64,000 nt of DNA from Agathobacter sp. (GCA_022775045.1 JALFLB010000014.1:1-64000), one strand, 5' to 3'; positions 9,865 to 19,601 are shown, counted from the first letter of the stretch. The notes: generated by a model not told the origin, from the sequence alone. Program-made: numbers and translations.

Positions 9865-9916
9865 AACGATTCTCCTCCCTAAACTTATACCAATGCATAC
9901 AGCATCATTCTGTAAC

Positions 9917-9933
9917 GGTGAGCGAAACTCACC
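9917..9933 (-). promoter_or_regulatory. hairpin in the cold-shock 5' leader
   Basis: Within the roughly 75-base leader of the cold-shock mRNA, GGTGAG and CTCACC form a 6-bp stem with a 5-base loop. Leaders of cold-shock genes often act as RNA thermosensors. Here only the hairpin is seen; regulation is inferred. Confidence 0.4.
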
Positions 9934-9943
9934 CACATGTACA

Positions 9944-9972
9944 AGACTAGCACAACCCTGTAATTCTGTCAA
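9944..9972 (-). promoter_or_regulatory. promoter of the cold-shock gene
   Basis: Perfect TTGACA (9967-9972) and TAGTCT (9944-9949) are 17 bases apart, with a TG one base upstream of the -10 box (extended -10). It lies just downstream of the mscS stop and directs transcription into the cold-shock gene. Confidence 0.7.
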
Positions 9973-9978
9973 CACAAT

Positions 9979-10845
9979 TTACCGCTCATGCATCGTAACA
10001 TCCAGCTGTGGATAAGGAATGCTGATTTCATTTTCATCCAGCGCATTTTTGATGTTCTCAATTAACCGCCAGCGGGTTGGCCAATAATCCTCATTTTTAA
10101 CCCATACGCGCAAGCCCATCTGCACTGCATTTTCTCCAAGATCAGACACATAAATATCCAGCGGCTCATCCTCAAGCACCGCCGCCTCCTTTTTTACCAC
10201 CTCATGCAAAACCTCTTTGGTTTTTGCCAGATTTGCCTCATAGGACACTCCAATAATCAGATCAATCCTGCGTTTTTCCATATGGCTGATATTTGTAATA
10301 CTCGAGTTGGAAAGAGTTCCATTCGGAATCAGAATTAACTTGTTGTCAATCGTTAACAGTTTCGTGTAAAAAATTGTGATCTCGGAAACCGTTCCCTCCT
10401 GACCGGTTCCCGCGTCCACAATATAGTCTCCTACCACAAACGGTTTTAACAAAAGGATCAATACCCCGCCTGCAAAATTCGACAAACTGCCCTGCAAGGC
10501 AAGTCCGAGCGTCAAGCCCGCAGAACCAAGCACTGCAACAACTGAACTCGTTGTAACGCCAAACTGTCCTAAGATAATCATAAAAAGGATAAAATACAAC
10601 GCATATTTTACCAGAGAACACAAGAAAGTAACAACGCCGGTCTCTGCCCTGCTTTTTTTCAGTGATTTTTCCAATATATGAAGAATGACTTTAATCAGCC
10701 GACTTCCCACAAACAGAACCAGCACTGCACCCAACAGCTGAATAAGAAATCCCAGCAGAGAGGGAACCATCCCTTCAAAGTAGGTTCGAATCACTCCAGG
10801 GTGTTCTGCAAGCTCTTCCAGCAACTGTTCTTCCGTATTTGTCAT
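9979..10845 (-). CDS. small-conductance mechanosensitive channel, MscS family
   Basis: A 288-residue inner-membrane channel that opens on membrane tension and protects against hypo-osmotic shock. Three hydrophobic segments are visible (about 25-50, 70-95 and 98-120). The third is the Gly/Ala-rich pore helix (VLGSAGLTLGLALQGSLSNF), followed by the MscS beta domain (GDYIVDAGTGQEGTVSEI) and the C-terminal vestibule domain. AAGGAG lies 9 bases before the start. It follows the DUF1015 gene by 14 bases and is the last gene of the leu-ilv-ser operon, a position unrelated to amino-acid synthesis. Confidence 0.94.
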   Translation of the reverse strand: MTNTEEQLLEELAEHPGVIRTYFEGMVPSLLGFLIQLLGAVLVLFVGSRLIKVILHILEKSLKKSRAETGVVTFLCSLVKYALYFILFMIILGQFGVTTSSVVAVLGSAGLTLGLALQGSLSNFAGGVLILLLKPFVVGDYIVDAGTGQEGTVSEITIFYTKLLTIDNKLILIPNGTLSNSSITNISHMEKRRIDLIIGVSYEANLAKTKEVLHEVVKKEAAVLEDEPLDIYVSDLGENAVQMGLRVWVKNEDYWPTRWRLIENIKNALDENEISIPYPQLDVTMHER

Positions 10846-10859
10846 ACTGATTGGCTCCT

Positions 10860-12125
10860 TTATATCTCGTGAATAAACAATCCGCTTCGAAGCTTTGGCT
10901 CAAACCAGGTAGACTTCGGCGGCATCAGCCGGTTGGCATCTGCCACAGCAAACAACTCCTGTATGGAAGTAGGGTACATGGCAAACGCAACCTTGCAATC
11001 TGTCTTTGCACGTTTTTCCAGTTCCCTTAGCCCACGAATTCCACCGACAAAATCAATGCGTTTATCCGTCTTCGGATCACCGATTCCAAGCACCGGAGTA
11101 AGCAACAGATTCTGAAGCACTGACACATCGAGACCCTCGACCGGATCATTCGGTACATCCTTTTGTTTCATACAACAGCGATACCACCGGTTCTCCAAGA
11201 ACATGGAAAAATCACCTTTTTTATCCGGTCTCACCTGTTCCTCCGTCAATCCATTCTCTCCGATGCATCCATCTGAAATAGGCTTAACCACAAAAAGACT
11301 TTCCATTTTGGCAAGAAAATCTGTCTCAGACAAACCGTTCAAATCTTTTACGACACGGTTATAATCCATAATCATAAGTTCCTCATCCGGGAACAACACC
11401 GACAGAAAATAATTAAACTCTTCCGTCCCGTCATAATCCGGATGCTCTGCTCTTCTCTTAAATCCAACCTTGACTGCAGAAGCCGCCCGATGATGCCCAT
11501 CTGCAATATATATTTCATTAATCTTGTCAAACGCTGACTCGATTTCTGAGATTTCCGCCTCATCCGTAATCTCAAAAACACGATGACGGATGCCATCTTC
11601 TGCGACAAAATCATACAGAGCCTTTCGCTCCTTTACCGCCTTTACCACCTGACGGATCACTTCACTAGAACGATACGCCAGAAAGATTGGTCCAGTCTGG
11701 GCGTTGCAGATATCAACATGGTTGATACGATCCTGTTCCTTGTCAGCGCGAGTATTCTCGTGCTTTTTAATTATATTGCCCGCATAGTCATCAATTGATG
11801 CACAGGCAACAATTCCGGTCTGCACTCTGCCATCCATCGTAAGCTCATAAACATAATATGCCTTCCGCTCATCACGGACAAATGCACCTTTTTTAAGCCA
11901 ATCCCTAAGCATATCGTGCGCCTTTTCGTACACGCGCGGATCGTAAGTATCCACATCATCTGAAAATTGTGTCTCCGCACGGTCGATAGCAAGAAATGAC
12001 TGCGGATTTTTCTCTACAACCGCCTTTGCCTCCGCACGATTGTAAACATCGTACGGAAGTGCAGCAATCTTTGATACCTTATCCTCTGCCGGCCTTATGC
12101 AGACAAACGGTTTTATCTTTGCCAT
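10860..12125 (-). CDS. DUF1015 family protein in the serine operon
   Basis: A 421-residue soluble protein of the uncharacterised DUF1015 family. The conserved features are visible: KIKPFVCIRP near the start, KHENTR at 121-126, IADGHHRAASA with DGHHRA at 209-214, and PKSTWFEPKLRSGL near the end. The DGHHR core resembles the catalytic motif of ParB-like/free-serine-kinase (SerK) proteins; that link is inference. It lies 18 bases downstream of serA and in line with serC, and no serB phosphatase gene is nearby, so a role in phosphoserine or serine metabolism is plausible but unproven. The start follows GGGGTGACG. Confidence 0.85.
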   Translation of the reverse strand: MAKIKPFVCIRPAEDKVSKIAALPYDVYNRAEAKAVVEKNPQSFLAIDRAETQFSDDVDTYDPRVYEKAHDMLRDWLKKGAFVRDERKAYYVYELTMDGRVQTGIVACASIDDYAGNIIKKHENTRADKEQDRINHVDICNAQTGPIFLAYRSSEVIRQVVKAVKERKALYDFVAEDGIRHRVFEITDEAEISEIESAFDKINEIYIADGHHRAASAVKVGFKRRAEHPDYDGTEEFNYFLSVLFPDEELMIMDYNRVVKDLNGLSETDFLAKMESLFVVKPISDGCIGENGLTEEQVRPDKKGDFSMFLENRWYRCCMKQKDVPNDPVEGLDVSVLQNLLLTPVLGIGDPKTDKRIDFVGGIRGLRELEKRAKTDCKVAFAMYPTSIQELFAVADANRLMPPKSTWFEPKLRSGLFIHEI

Positions 12126-12143
12126 TTCGTCACCCCAAATAGT

Positions 12144-13307
12144 TTATTTTACAACGCGTACACGAATTACACCCTCAATTGCACGCAGCTTGTTGACAAC
12201 ATCATCCGTTACCGGTGTATCAAGATCCAGCAGGGCATACGCGTAATCACCCTTTGCCTTGTTGGTCATATCGGATACATTAATATCTGCCTCACCAAGA
12301 ATTGTTGTATATTGACCAATCATACCCTTAATATTCTTATGAAGGATTCCGATACGTCCGGCCGTCATGCACGCACCCATATTGCAATCCGGGAAGTTAA
12401 CAGAATGAACAATGTTACCATTCTCCAGATAATCACGAATCTCACGGACAGCCATAATTGCACAGTTATCCTCAGACTCAGCTGTGGAAGCTCCAAGATG
12501 CGGAGTTACGATACATCCCTTTGCACCAACCGTTGTGGTATTCGGGAAATCGGAAACATACTTCTTAATCTTGCCTGCTGCAAGAGCATCCACCATAGCC
12601 TCCTCATCAACCAGCAGATCCCTTGCAAAGTTGAGTACAATTGCAGTCGGTTTCATCATTGCAATTGCATCCGCATTGATCATTTTTCTGGTAGAATCTA
12701 AAAGTGGAACATGAATCGTGATAAAATCACACTCTCGGTAAATATCTTCAACATTACTGATATGCTTCACACTTCTTGAAAGATTCCATGCAGCGTTGAC
12801 CGAGATATACGGATCATACCCGTATACATCCATGCCCATATGGGTAGCGGCATTGGCAACCAGCACACCGATTGCTCCAAGACCGATCACACCCAGCTTC
12901 TTTCCGGAAATCTCCGTTCCGGCAAAGTTCTTCTTCTGCTTCTCAGCAGATTTTGCAATATTCTCATCATTCTGGTTATCAAGACACCAGTCGATACCAC
13001 CGACAATATCACGGGAAGCATAGAGCATTCCGGCAAACACCAGCTCTTTAACACCATTTGCATTAGCACCCGGTGTATTGAAAACTACAATACCCTGATC
13101 TGCACACTTTTCAAGCGGAATATTATTAACGCCTGCCCCTGCACGGGCAACTGCAAGCAACGAATCCGGAAATTCCAGATCGTGCATCGCTGCACTTCTA
13201 ACTAAGACAGCATCCGCACCAGCCAGCTCATCAACCTTCTTGTAATCATCAGAAAACAGGTCCAGTCCCACACCTGCAATTGGATTTAAACATGTATAAT
13301 TAAACAT
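12144..13307 (-). CDS. serA: D-3-phosphoglycerate dehydrogenase, short ACT form
   Basis: Oxidises 3-phosphoglycerate with NAD+ to 3-phosphohydroxypyruvate, the first step of serine synthesis. The 387-residue protein has the Rossmann motif GLGAIGVLVANAATHMG and the catalytic NFARD...VDEEA and TPHLGAS segments. A C-terminal ACT domain (GDYAYALLDLD to the end) is the likely serine feedback site. It is the short form without the ASB insertion. Its ATG overlaps the serC stop by one base (TAATG), so the two are translationally coupled. Confidence 0.96.
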   Translation of the reverse strand: MFNYTCLNPIAGVGLDLFSDDYKKVDELAGADAVLVRSAAMHDLEFPDSLLAVARAGAGVNNIPLEKCADQGIVVFNTPGANANGVKELVFAGMLYASRDIVGGIDWCLDNQNDENIAKSAEKQKKNFAGTEISGKKLGVIGLGAIGVLVANAATHMGMDVYGYDPYISVNAAWNLSRSVKHISNVEDIYRECDFITIHVPLLDSTRKMINADAIAMMKPTAIVLNFARDLLVDEEAMVDALAAGKIKKYVSDFPNTTTVGAKGCIVTPHLGASTAESEDNCAIMAVREIRDYLENGNIVHSVNFPDCNMGACMTAGRIGILHKNIKGMIGQYTTILGEADINVSDMTNKAKGDYAYALLDLDTPVTDDVVNKLRAIEGVIRVRVVK

Positions 13308-14389
13308 TACGCATTCTCCTTTTCAAATTTCTTCATAAACTCAACCAACTTCTCAACACCCTCTTTTGGCATTGCATTGTAGATAGATGCACGCATACCA
13401 CCGACGGTACGATGACCCTTTAAGTTTACAAATCCCGCCGCTGTTGCCTCCTTGACAAACTTCGCATCAAGTTCCTCATTACCTGTCACAAACGGAACAT
13501 TCATCAGAGAGCGATCTTCTTTTCTTACGGTTCCCTTGAACAGTTTGCTCTCATCCAGAAAATCATAAAGAATCTGTGCCTTCTCGATGTTGCGTCTCTG
13601 CATCTCCTCAAGGCCACCCATCTTCTTGAGCCACTTAAACACCTTACCACAGATATAGATACCGTAGCATGGCGGTGTATTATATAAACTGTCTGCATCT
13701 GCCTGTGTCTTCCACTTTAACATGGTTGGTGTGCCGGCAAGCACATCATCGGTGATCAGATCCTCTCGGGCAATCACAATAACAACGCCGGCCGGTCCGA
13801 TATTCTTCTGTACGCCACCGTAGATGACGCCATACTTGGTCACATCAACCGGCTCAGATAAGAAGCAGGAAGAAACATCAGCAACCAATGTCTTGCCCTT
13901 TGTATTTGGCAATGTCTTATACTTTGTTCCGTAGATGGTGTTGTTCTCACAAATATATACATAGTCCAGATCATCCGGGATATCCAGATTGGAGCAATCT
14001 GGAATATAAGAAAATGTCTCATCAGCTGAGGAAGCAAGTTCAATTGCCTCTCCATACATCTTAGCTTCCTGATATGCCTTCTTTGCCCACTGCCCAGTTA
14101 TAATGTAACCCGCCTTCTTATTCTTCATCAAATTCATCGGAACCGCTGCAAACTGCTGGGAAGCTCCCCCTTGTAAGAACATTACCTTGTAATTATCCGG
14201 AATATTCATCAGTTCTCTTAAATCCTTCTCGGCATCCTTAATAATCTCATCATATACCTTGGATCTGTGGCTCATCTCCATAACGGACATTCCACATCCC
14301 TTATAATCCAACATTTCATCTGCTGCTTCCTGCAGTACCTCTTCCGGTAATACTGCCGGACCTGCTGAGAAATTATACACTCTACTCAT
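13307..14389 (-). CDS. serC: phosphoserine aminotransferase
   Basis: PLP enzyme that transfers the amino group of glutamate to 3-phosphohydroxypyruvate, giving O-phosphoserine; the same fold can serve in PLP synthesis. The 360-residue length is normal. FSAGPAVLPEEVL opens the protein. The PLP lysine sits in YGGVQKNIGPAG, and HRTVGGMRASIYNA near the end binds substrate. AGGAGG precedes the start. It lies between ilvB (35 bases upstream) and serA (overlapping), so serine and branched-chain synthesis are co-transcribed. Confidence 0.97.
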   Translation of the reverse strand: MSRVYNFSAGPAVLPEEVLQEAADEMLDYKGCGMSVMEMSHRSKVYDEIIKDAEKDLRELMNIPDNYKVMFLQGGASQQFAAVPMNLMKNKKAGYIITGQWAKKAYQEAKMYGEAIELASSADETFSYIPDCSNLDIPDDLDYVYICENNTIYGTKYKTLPNTKGKTLVADVSSCFLSEPVDVTKYGVIYGGVQKNIGPAGVVIVIAREDLITDDVLAGTPTMLKWKTQADADSLYNTPPCYGIYICGKVFKWLKKMGGLEEMQRRNIEKAQILYDFLDESKLFKGTVRKEDRSLMNVPFVTGNEELDAKFVKEATAAGFVNLKGHRTVGGMRASIYNAMPKEGVEKLVEFMKKFEKENA

Positions 14390-14424
14390 TTCTAACTTCC
14401 TCCTATATCTCTTTAATTTATTAT

Positions 14425-16098
14425 TTATTTACCTGCAATATCCTCACCATCAAAACATTCGTTGATTGGTGCTCCCGGTGCCACCATCGGCCAGACCTTA
14501 TCGTCCGAATCAATGATCGCATCAATAACAAAAGGAGTTTTACAGGTAAGTGCTTCCTGAAACGCTGCCTCAAACTCTTCTCTTGTTGTCACTCTTCTTG
14601 CGGTCGCCCCCATAGCTTCCGCAATCTTCACATAATCCACACCATCATCTAAAACAGTCGCAGAATAATGTTCCTTGTAAAAAAGTGTCTGCCACTGACG
14701 CACCATTCCAAGTACATGATTGTTGACTATCACCTCAATGAGTGGCAGCTTCTGTCTTACTGCTGTGGCAAGTTCATTCATATTCATACGGAAGCAGCCG
14801 TCACCCGCAATATTAATGACCTGTTTATCCGGATTGGCTGTCTGCGCACCGATTGCTGCTCCCAGACCATATCCCATGGTTCCAAGTCCACCGGATGTCA
14901 ACAACGTTCTCGGTTTCTTATACTTGAAATACTGTGCAGCCCACATCTGATGCTGTCCAACCTCAGTTACCATAATGGCATCACTTGCCAGCTCATATAT
15001 TTTTTCAATCATATATGGACCACTGAGACCGGTCTTCGGATAAACCATCGGGAACTTTTTCTGATAATCTGCAATATGTTCCAGCCACTCCTCATGGTTC
15101 AGCTGCTCCAGCTTATCATTCAATCTTGCAAGCACCAGCTTGACATCTCCAACGATACTATGACTCACAAGAATGTTTTTATTGATTTCAACCGGATCAA
15201 TATCAATCTGCAAAATCTTTGCCTGCTTTGCAAACTTCTTCGGATTTCCCAGTACACGATCAGAAAAACGCACACCGATTGCAATCAGAAGATCACACTC
15301 ACTGACGCCAAGATTCGATGTCTTGGTTCCATGCATTCCAAGCATACCTGTGTAGTTTTCCGCTGTTCCATCATATGCACCCTTTCCCATAAGTGTGTCA
15401 CAGACCGGAGCTTTTACCTTATCCACAAATGTTTTCAGTTCTTCACTGGCCCCTGAAAGAATTGCTCCTCCACCCACAAATATGTATGGCTTTTTCGCCT
15501 TCTTGATCATATGAAGTGCATGATCGATTTCCTCTTCGGAAAAAGAATTTGTGTCCGGCTCCGGAAAAACCGGCTCGCGCCTTACATAATCAACTTTATT
15601 GGCGGTCACATCCTTTGTGATATCCACCAATACCGGACCCGGCCGGCCTTTTCTTGCGATGGAAAAAGCTCTGCGGATGGTATCTGCCAGCTTGGTTACA
15701 TCCTTGACAATGAAGCTGTATTTTGTGATTGGCGTTGTAATTCCTGCGATATCAATTTCCTGAAAACTGTCTTTTCCCAGCAGGGAAACACCTACATTAC
15801 AGGTAATTGCCACAATCGGAATCGAATCCATATATGCGGTGGCAATTCCCGTCACCAGATTGGTGGCACCCGGACCTGATGTTGCCATACATACCCCGAC
15901 CTTTCCGGTACTTCTGGCATATCCGTCCGCAGCATGCGAAGCTCCCTGCTCATGGGAAGTCAGCACATGGTGAATCTCCGGATGCTTATATAATTCATCG
16001 TAGACATTCAGGATAGCACCGCCCGGATATCCAAATACGGTATCCACGCCCTGCTCCTTCAAACACTCGATAATAACTTGTGATCCTGTCAACTGCAT
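14425..16098 (-). CDS. ilvB: acetolactate synthase, catalytic (large) subunit
   Basis: ThDP enzyme condensing pyruvate to acetolactate, or pyruvate and 2-oxobutyrate to acetohydroxybutyrate, for valine, leucine and isoleucine. The 557 residues show the ThDP-activating glutamate (SHEQGA, Glu50), an FAD-binding middle domain and the ThDP/Mg motif GDGCFRMNMNELATA...VNN. AGAGGA precedes the start. A regulatory small subunit (ilvN) gene is absent from this operon, as is ilvC; they may be elsewhere. The biosynthetic context argues against a catabolic acetolactate synthase. Confidence 0.95.
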   Translation of the reverse strand: MQLTGSQVIIECLKEQGVDTVFGYPGGAILNVYDELYKHPEIHHVLTSHEQGASHAADGYARSTGKVGVCMATSGPGATNLVTGIATAYMDSIPIVAITCNVGVSLLGKDSFQEIDIAGITTPITKYSFIVKDVTKLADTIRRAFSIARKGRPGPVLVDITKDVTANKVDYVRREPVFPEPDTNSFSEEEIDHALHMIKKAKKPYIFVGGGAILSGASEELKTFVDKVKAPVCDTLMGKGAYDGTAENYTGMLGMHGTKTSNLGVSECDLLIAIGVRFSDRVLGNPKKFAKQAKILQIDIDPVEINKNILVSHSIVGDVKLVLARLNDKLEQLNHEEWLEHIADYQKKFPMVYPKTGLSGPYMIEKIYELASDAIMVTEVGQHQMWAAQYFKYKKPRTLLTSGGLGTMGYGLGAAIGAQTANPDKQVINIAGDGCFRMNMNELATAVRQKLPLIEVIVNNHVLGMVRQWQTLFYKEHYSATVLDDGVDYVKIAEAMGATARRVTTREEFEAAFQEALTCKTPFVIDAIIDSDDKVWPMVAPGAPINECFDGEDIAGK

Positions 16099-16137
16099 TT
16101 TCTAATCCTCTAATCTTTCGTTACTGTAAACGTAACC

Positions 16138-17811
16138 TTATTTCTCGTCTTTGATTTCCAATACGGCCCCACGGTTACCGGAAGTAACCATAGAAGCATA
16201 TCTCTTTAAGTATCCCGTTGTAACTTTCGGTTCTCTCGGCTGCCACTTTGCACGGCGTGCCTCCATCTCCTCATCAGACACATTGATATTCAATGTCATC
16301 TCCGGAATGTTGATTTCAATGATATCACCCTCTTCTACCAGCGCAATTGGTCCACCAACTGCTGCTTCTGGAGATACATGACCAATGGATGCACCTCTGG
16401 ATGCGCCAGAGAAACGACCATCTGTAATCAGTGCAACCGAACTGCCAAGTCCCATACCGGCAATTGCAGAAGTAGGATTTAACATCTCTCTCATGCCTGG
16501 TCCACCCTTCGGTCCCTCATAACGGATGACAACCACATCACCCTCGACAATCTTACCGCCCTTGATCGCAGCAATTGCATCCTCCTCACAGTCAAAGACA
16601 CGTGCCGGTCCCTCGTGAACCATCATCTCATCCACCACTGCAGAACGCTTGACAACGGAACCATCTGGAGCAAGATTTCCCTTTAATACGGCAAGACCAC
16701 CTGTCTTACTGTATGGATTGTCAACCGTTCGGATAACTTCCGGATTGCGGTTGACAGCGTTGGCAATGTTCTCACCGATTGTCTTACCGGTTACAGTCAT
16801 ACACTCTGTATTAAGCAATCCAATATCTGCCAGTTCTTTCATAACAGCATACACACCACCAGCCTCATTGAGATCCTCCATATAAGTAGGACCTGCCGGA
16901 GCCAGATGACAAAGATTCGGTGTCTTCTCGCTGATTGGGTTTGCAAAGCTGATATCAAAATCAAATCCGATCTCATGTGCAATTGCCGGCAAATGCAACA
17001 TGGAGTTTGTAGAACATCCCAGTGCCATATCAACCGTCAGTGCATTTAAGATGGACTCTTTGGTGATAATATCTCTTGCGCGGATATTCTTCCGAAACAT
17101 CTCCATAACTGCCATGCCTGCATGCTTCGCAAGCTTGATACGCTCGGAATATACGGCTGGAATTGTTCCGTTTCCACGAAGTCCCATTCCAAGAGCCTCT
17201 GTCAGGCAGTTCATGGAATTTGCAGTATACATTCCGGAGCAGGATCCACAGGTCGGACAGACCTTGTTCTCAAATTCCGTTACATCCTCTTCCGTCATCG
17301 TTCCTGCTGCATAGGAACCAACTGCCTCAAACATGGAAGAAAGGCTTCTCTTCTGTCCCTTGACATGTCCTGCTAACATCGGTCCGCCGGAAACAAATAC
17401 CGTCGGCAGATTCAGTCTTGCTGCCGCCATCAGAAGTCCCGGAACATTCTTATCACAGTTTGGAACCATAACAAGGGCATCAAACTGGTGTGCAATTGCC
17501 ATACATTCGGTGGAATCTGCAATCAAATCTCTCGTCACAAGAGAATACTTCATTCCCACATGTCCCATGGCAATACCATCACAGACTGCAATGGCAGGGA
17601 ATACAACCGGAACTCCGCCAGCCTCTGCAACACCAAGTTTCACAGCATCCACAATTTTATCAATATTCATATGACCCGGAACGATCTCGTTGTAAGAGCT
17701 TACGATTCCGACCATTGGTTTCTTTAATTCTTCTGCGGTAAATCCCAGTGCATTGAAAAGGCTTCTTGCCGGTGCCTGCTGCATACCGCTTCTCGCATTA
17801 TCACTAACCAT
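16138..17811 (-). CDS. ilvD: dihydroxy-acid dehydratase
   Basis: Fe-S enzyme that dehydrates 2,3-dihydroxy-isovalerate and -methylvalerate, the third common step of valine and isoleucine synthesis. The 557-residue protein carries the cluster-binding cysteines in NCDKNVPG and [18 protein letters not shown], and the C-terminal [19 protein letters not shown] signature. AAGGAG precedes the start. It lies 23 bases after the 37-codon ORF and 39 bases before ilvB. Confidence 0.97.
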   Translation of the reverse strand: MVSDNARSGMQQAPARSLFNALGFTAEELKKPMVGIVSSYNEIVPGHMNIDKIVDAVKLGVAEAGGVPVVFPAIAVCDGIAMGHVGMKYSLVTRDLIADSTECMAIAHQFDALVMVPNCDKNVPGLLMAAARLNLPTVFVSGGPMLAGHVKGQKRSLSSMFEAVGSYAAGTMTEEDVTEFENKVCPTCGSCSGMYTANSMNCLTEALGMGLRGNGTIPAVYSERIKLAKHAGMAVMEMFRKNIRARDIITKESILNALTVDMALGCSTNSMLHLPAIAHEIGFDFDISFANPISEKTPNLCHLAPAGPTYMEDLNEAGGVYAVMKELADIGLLNTECMTVTGKTIGENIANAVNRNPEVIRTVDNPYSKTGGLAVLKGNLAPDGSVVKRSAVVDEMMVHEGPARVFDCEEDAIAAIKGGKIVEGDVVVIRYEGPKGGPGMREMLNPTSAIAGMGLGSSVALITDGRFSGASRGASIGHVSPEAAVGGPIALVEEGDIIEINIPEMTLNINVSDEEMEARRAKWQPREPKVTTGYLKRYASMVTSGNRGAVLEIKDEK

Positions 17812-17834
17812 ATCCTGTGTTCTCCTTATTTATT

Positions 17835-17948
17835 CTAATTCTTATTTTTCTTATTGTTACCTGATCCTATGATTACTGCTACAACGCCTCCCACAACAGC
17901 TCCGATCAATACTACAGCTACAAGCAGTATCAGACTCATATTCATCAT
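17835..17948 (-). CDS. 37-residue single-span membrane protein between leuB and ilvD
   Basis: A short ORF with an exact AGGAGG 7 bases before its ATG at 17948. The product is M-M-N-M-S followed by one uninterrupted hydrophobic stretch of about 23 residues rich in Val, Ile, Leu, Ala and Gly (LILLVAVVLIGAVVGG...), then a polar tail NNKKNKN. This is a convincing membrane helix with a positive, presumably cytoplasmic, C-terminus. It begins 11 bases after the leuB stop and ends 23 bases before ilvD, so it is translated from the amino-acid operon. I recognise no family. It may modulate a transporter or membrane enzyme; that is speculation. Confidence 0.75.
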   Translation of the reverse strand: MMNMSLILLVAVVLIGAVVGGVVAVIIGSGNNKKNKN

Positions 17949-17959
17949 GGCTATTCCTC

Positions 17960-19060
17960 CTACACACGTTCTGCAATCAGATTCCCCATCTGCGCAGTTC
18001 CGACCTTTGTTATCCCTTCCGTGCTCTCTCCGGCCTGCGGCATAATATCAATCGTACGATACCCTTCTCTCAGCACCTGTTTAACCGCATTTTCGATTGC
18101 ATCTGCCTCCTTATCGAGATCAAATGAATAACGGAGCATCATCGCAGCACTTAAGATTGTAGCAATCGGATTGGCAATTCCCTTGCCTGCAATATCCGGT
18201 GCCGATCCGCCGCTCGGCTCATACAGACCGAACTTCGTGTCATTTAAACTTGCAGATGAAAGCATCCCAATGGAACCCGTTACCATCGATGCCTCATCTG
18301 ATAAGATATCACCAAACATATTCTCTGTCAAAATCACGTCGAACTGCTTCGGATCCTTAACCAGCTGCATTGCACAGTTATCCACCAGCATATGCTCGTA
18401 AGTAACCTCCGGATAATCCGCTGCCACTTCCTCCACAATCTTTCTCCAGAGTCTGGAGGAATCCAGCACATTGGCCTTATCTACGGAAGTCACCTTCTTA
18501 CGGCGCTTCATTGCAATATCAAACCCGCGCTTTGCAATGCGCCGGATTTCGTTCTCATTGTATGAAAGTGTATCTGTAGCCGTCACCACACCATCCACAG
18601 TCTCTGTTTTACGTTCTCCGAAGTAAAGTCCTCCAGTCAATTCCCGCATAATCATCATGTCAAATCCGCTTCCAATAATATCATCCCTGAGCGGACATGC
18701 TGCCTTCAGTTCCTCATACAGATATGCCGGACGAAGATTCGCAAAAAGGTTTAAGGACTTGCGAAGCTTAAGCAGTCCCGCCTCCGGACGAAGATCCGGC
18801 GGCAGCTGATACCACGGCGAAGTGGAGGTGTTGCCACCAATGGAACCCATCAGTACGGCATCGCTTGCTTTTGCAGTTTCAATTGCCTCATCAGTCAGCG
18901 GCACTCCCGTCGCATCAATTGAACATCCCCCCATCAGAATTTCTGTATAGTGAAAGCTGTGGCCATATTTGCTCCCAATCTGATCCAATACCTTTTTTGC
19001 CTCTGTAACGATCTCCGGTCCAATTCCATCACCGGAAATCACGCCAATTTGACATTCCAT
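17960..19060 (-). CDS. leuB: 3-isopropylmalate dehydrogenase
   Basis: NAD-dependent oxidative decarboxylation of 3-isopropylmalate in leucine synthesis. The 366-residue protein has the isopropylmalate/isocitrate dehydrogenase fold: GDGIGPE near the start, [25 protein letters not shown], the metal-binding aspartates in [15 protein letters not shown], and [18 protein letters not shown]. The YFGER form fits LeuB better than isocitrate dehydrogenase. It is the first gene of the leuB-ilvD-ilvB-serC-serA operon and has its own promoter. leuA and leuCD are not in the window. Confidence 0.96.
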   Translation of the reverse strand: MECQIGVISGDGIGPEIVTEAKKVLDQIGSKYGHSFHYTEILMGGCSIDATGVPLTDEAIETAKASDAVLMGSIGGNTSTSPWYQLPPDLRPEAGLLKLRKSLNLFANLRPAYLYEELKAACPLRDDIIGSGFDMMIMRELTGGLYFGERKTETVDGVVTATDTLSYNENEIRRIAKRGFDIAMKRRKKVTSVDKANVLDSSRLWRKIVEEVAADYPEVTYEHMLVDNCAMQLVKDPKQFDVILTENMFGDILSDEASMVTGSIGMLSSASLNDTKFGLYEPSGGSAPDIAGKGIANPIATILSAAMMLRYSFDLDKEADAIENAVKQVLREGYRTIDIMPQAGESTEGITKVGTAQMGNLIAERV

Positions 19061-19099
19061 AGTTCATCCTCTTTTCTTCATAAAAGTCTATTACCTATT

Positions 19100-19128
19100 A
19101 ATATATAGCAACCTGGCTTTCTTTTCAA
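19100..19128 (-). promoter_or_regulatory. candidate promoter of the leuB operon
   Basis: TTGAAA (19123-19128) and TATATT (19100-19105) are 17 bases apart, 40 bases before the leuB ATG. The leader is too short for a T-box or attenuator, so regulation would have to act at the promoter. Confidence 0.55.
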
Positions 19129-19194
19129 CCAAAAATCTATTTTACTTTTTTATAAAATTGATAACTTTAATTCATAATACTTTGCTTTATTATT

Positions 19195-19232
19195 CCAAAA
19201 AGAAAAAGGGAAGCCGCACATGACGACTCCCC
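19195..19232 (-). terminator. terminator after yajC
   Basis: On the minus strand a 9-bp stem with two G-U pairs (arms 19224-19232 and 19208-19216, 7-base loop) is followed by TTTTTCTTTTT. It closes the tgt-yajC unit. Confidence 0.85.
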
Positions 19233-19265
19233 ACACGTTTTTTAAATTGTATCGATTCCAAATAA

Positions 19266-19601
19266 TTACTTTGATTCTTTGGCTGATTCCGGCTTCTCCA
19301 GTTCTACAATTGCAGCCTTTTGCATCGGAATGCGACAATTCTTGTTATTTCCGAATTCTACAATGACAGTATCATCCACGATATCAATGATTGTTCCATA
19401 GAAACCGGCTGTGGTCAGAACGGTATCTCCTACTGCCACCTCAGAAAGCATCAGCTCTTTTTTCTTCTGTTCCTTCTTCTGTGGACGGATCATAAGGAAA
19501 TACATAAATGCAAAAAGGATAACCAGCCAGATAATCATTCCAATCATTCCGCCGGAACTGGATCCCGAAGCTGCGTTGCTCTGTGCTAAAATTGAATACA
19601 T
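19266..19601 (-). CDS. yajC: preprotein translocase subunit YajC
   Basis: Small membrane protein associated with SecDF in protein export. It has 111 residues from the ATG at 19601, which sits 8 bases after AGGAGG; an in-frame TTG one codon upstream is less likely. It has an N-terminal transmembrane helix (MIGMIIWLVILFAFMYFLMI), then the family motif RPQKKEQKKKELM and the VGDTVLTTAGFYGTI fold. Gene order tgt-yajC is conserved in many bacteria. Confidence 0.96.
   Translation of the reverse strand: MYSILAQSNAASGSSSGGMIGMIIWLVILFAFMYFLMIRPQKKEQKKKELMLSEVAVGDTVLTTAGFYGTIIDIVDDTVIVEFGNNKNCRIPMQKAAIVELEKPESAKESK

Noticed and set aside
14668-15456. A 262-codon plus-strand ORF
   Set aside because: Antisense to ilvB; a compositional shadow without motifs.
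19061-19265. T-box or leucine leader upstream of leuB
   Set aside because: The promoter lies 40 bases before the ATG, and no T-box consensus, specifier hairpin or leucine-rich short ORF is present; the only hairpin belongs to yajC.
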